Source of the DNA: Acridotheres tristis
Taxonomy: Eukaryota > Chordata > Aves > Passeriformes > Sturnidae
DNA: 64,000 nucleotides
Direction of reading: 5' to 3'
NCBI GenBank assembly: GCA_037013685.1
Contig: CM072887.1
Coordinates: 53,433,154 to 53,497,153, forward strand
The translations under genes were made by a program, and so were the position numbers. Shown here piece by piece: positions 61,451-64,000 of this stretch. A model generated the notes under the pieces. The model ran no database searches and was not told the DNA's origin. It was given only the letters and a program-made list of their open reading frames with translations. Numbering within the stretch: position 1 is the first letter of the stretch; every line of letters starts with the position of its first letter.

Positions 61451-63036
61451 AAGACATTGATAACGTGACTTTCCCTGCTAGAATTACCTTGTTTGATACG
61501 TCCTAAGATTTCACCTTTTTTTTAACACAACTGAAATGGCTCAGAAATATCTCACAAATAACAAACACACCTTTTTATTCTCCCTTGTTTTGCTGTCTCC
61601 AAAAAGTAATTGTAGAAACTTTATTTACTTTATTGAATGCCCAACTTAATATTTGTAATACTAAATTTTATCCTGATCTTGCAGCATCTCCTTTGGATGA
61701 AAGGTACCCACCCATCTGCAGTTGCCTGCTAGGGTTCTGTCAATCTGCAGAATGAATGTGTTTCCTCTGTGCACTCTGCTGTCCAGCAATCATATCTTCT
61801 GCCTGCTCTTAGCCATGTACTGAAGACCATTAGCCTGCTTCCCCACATGCCCTTCACAGTTCTCACTCTGCAGTGGAAATACTTTTTCCAATTGCTGCAG
61901 TGCAGGGATTATGTCCCTGGTGAATTAGAAATGCATGAATAGCCAGGAAAGGTGAACTTTAAAAGATGGAGCTTCTCTTACAGATCCTAAAAGTTACTTG
62001 AAAATATCAGTCTACATTTAAATGCAATTATTTAGATTTAGCTTTAATTAATGACTTAAATAATCTTATTTTAGGTCCAAGTTAGGATTTGTCATTACTT
62101 GTGATTTCTCTGTGACCTCAGCTGCTATTGATCAGAAAGTCAGTAATTCCAGTCTGATTCTGTCTTGTTGGGCCTGGAAGCAAAAACATTTTGGCAACTT
62201 AATTAAAATTTATACAGAATGCTTCTTACTTCCATACTCTTGTTATTCTATAAATGTCTCTGTATTTATGGTAGATCAGTCCAGCATTAAATAAGCAGAA
62301 GATAATCTTCCCGAGGTTATTTTGTTTCAGATCATTAACTCCATTTTCTAGTCAGCTGCCTCTCTGCAAATTCTAAAAACATTGACTCAATCTACACTGG
62401 TGTTACTGTTCATTCATTTCAGTTATTCCAATCAAATGCCACAAGATATAAAAAATACCTCAGATAATCATTATGGGACAGAGCTCCAGAGCACTGCCAA
62501 GGCTCCTCACCTGTTGAAGACTACAGGCTGCTGTGATGCCAGCTATGGTCTTCCAATGACTTATTATTAAATCCATCCTGGCAGGTTAACCAGATGAACT
62601 GTTAAACAGATTTTTTTTTTTAAACTTTCTCTCATATTACACCTTTTAGATTTTCTGGCATGTTTAAATCTGTCTCTTAAAAAATTTGTAATGTGCCTCT
62701 TAACAAAAAATAATGGGAATTGCTCTGTATAAATAATTATCACAATCAGCAAAAACGTATTATTTTACCAGCTCCTGATCCCATCTTTGGTTTCTGCACT
62801 CTCCATATCAAGAAACATCTCCATCATCATTATTCTCCATCAGCTCTGACAAAGATGATCTGTTTTTGAACACTGGTAGTTGCATTCTCTTAATACCTCC
62901 GATTTTAAAATGATCTCTTGCACATGTCCACTTTTAAAATCTTGTGAAGTTCTAGAGTTATCAGGCATTGTCTTTCAAAATCTTTAGTTTTTTCAAGTGT
63001 ACGATTGTCAATAGACATTATTTTTTCCCAAGAAAT
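61451..63036. other. Non-coding stretch, nothing recognised
   Basis: AT-rich DNA with only short frames on both strands. Confidence 0.5.
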
Positions 63037-63048
63037 GGGGGGGGGGGG
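63037..63048 (+). repeat. Poly-G homopolymer, 12 G
   Basis: An uninterrupted G12 followed by A5, in AT-rich surroundings. The length is uncertain for technical reasons. Confidence 0.93.
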
Positions 63049-64000
63049 AAAAATCAACTTCAGTTGTGAAGACATAGTATTTTTTCTAAAAAAAAAGACA
63101 ATCACTAGAGCTAGAGTCTGCTCCTCAACTCCACCACAGACCACCCAATCCACAAAGTTATCCATCAGAATCAGTCAGCTGGGGAATGCAGCCTGCTCTG
63201 GATGCCAAGGATCTCCAGAGAGCAACACAGCCAAATTCATATAATTCCTCTTCACTGAAGGATTTAAATCAGAAATATTCTTGAAAATTACTAAAATATT
63301 TTCTTACTGCAATTACCACCAGCATTTCTAAAGAGATCTGACATCACAGAAATAATGAAATACATTCGCAAGTTTGAAACAGAATATAGAGAAACTTCAG
63401 AGGATAGTTGGTTTCTGATCAGATTCAACTGCCAAGAATATTATATTAAAAAGCAATCTGAAGATCCTTAAGGCTACCTTGAAGAAATAATCTGTTCCTT
63501 GTTTTGAACTAAAATTCATCACAGAGGAAAATTCTTTTACTGTAATCAAAGCTTTCAGTAGAAATTGCAATAGAAGGTATTGCAGTAGAAGGTTTTTAAG
63601 AGATATAAAAAAAGAACAGTATTTCAATACCAAGACAGCATTAAAAAACCAAAACACATAAGTAAAATATTGTAAGTAACTTAGTATCTGTTAGGTTGGG
63701 TTCTTTGGCTCATATCACTAGCAGAAAAATCTTGCTATCATTATTTCATTAGTAATTCTGCTAAAATGAACAGGTATATATGTTCTGGAATTAGAAAAAA
63801 AAAATATATTTCCTCAACGATCCGAACACTTGGGAAAAGTTATGTACTGCAGAGAACAAATGCATCTGACCAGAAGCAAATATGTACAATAAAATGGAGA
63901 TAATTGAGTGAGAAGGCTTAATCAATCCATAGAAAACTTTATGGCCACAGCTACTTTGATTATTGAATTCTTATATATGTTAGTATAAGACTGTTAAAAT
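63049..64000. other. AT-rich non-coding stretch to the window end
   Basis: No repeat family or coding signal is seen; a minus-strand 86-codon frame at 63397-63657 is within chance length. Confidence 0.5.

Noticed and set aside
1..64000. Endogenous retrovirus or LTR pairs, CRISPR-like arrays, tRNA or rRNA genes
   Set aside because: I looked for paired long repeats, regularly spaced repeats and RNA-gene boxes on both strands and found none that I could support; a dedicated RepeatMasker or tRNAscan run would settle it.

Overview
The window looks like ordinary nuclear DNA from a bird. Every interspersed repeat I can identify is a CR1-type LINE, most of them 5'-truncated and several ending in the ATTCTATG-type octamer tail typical of sauropsid CR1. 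There is no Alu, L1 or tRNA-derived SINE, the repeat load is light, and one strong vertebrate-style CpG island sits in otherwise AT-leaning DNA. I cannot resolve the bird order. No protein-coding gene could be named. Nearly all open frames are short, overlap on both strands and match no family I know, so I do not annotate them as genes.

Layout: 1-18.7 kb is AT-rich, intron-like or intergenic DNA with a 24-bp tandem duplication, a G16 run, a (TA)n microsatellite, a CR1 at 8.2-8.9 kb and a small CR1 tail at 16.7 kb. At 18.86-19.86 kb lies the CpG island. Several good splice donors in it all point leftward, and a TATA-like box lies just to its right, so it most likely drives a minus-strand gene whose body runs left, perhaps out of the window. 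20-43.8 kb has no gene I can support; it holds CA/TA repeats, an A25 run and three CR1 fragments (32.3, 38.4, 39.2 kb). At 43.86-44.16 kb is a GC-rich patch built around a 10-bp minisatellite with a 60-bp higher-order period, followed by an A-rich block. 49.2 kb holds a minus-strand CR1 tail.

The best candidate exon is on the minus strand at about 52.8-53.1 kb: a polypyrimidine-led acceptor, a 57-codon open frame, a stop, then AATAAA. A possible partner exon with a GTAAGT donor and matching phase lies at 57.86 kb beside a CpG-enriched stretch (57.9-58.5 kb). 59.4-61.45 kb is a longer CR1 with decayed reverse-transcriptase coding sequence. The rest is unremarkable.

I saw no prokaryote-like system, CRISPR array, rRNA or tRNA gene, or clear endogenous retrovirus. 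The most useful leads are the CpG-island promoter, the unidentified minus-strand terminal exon, the quadruplex-prone minisatellite, and one unusually long open frame at 27.6-28.3 kb.
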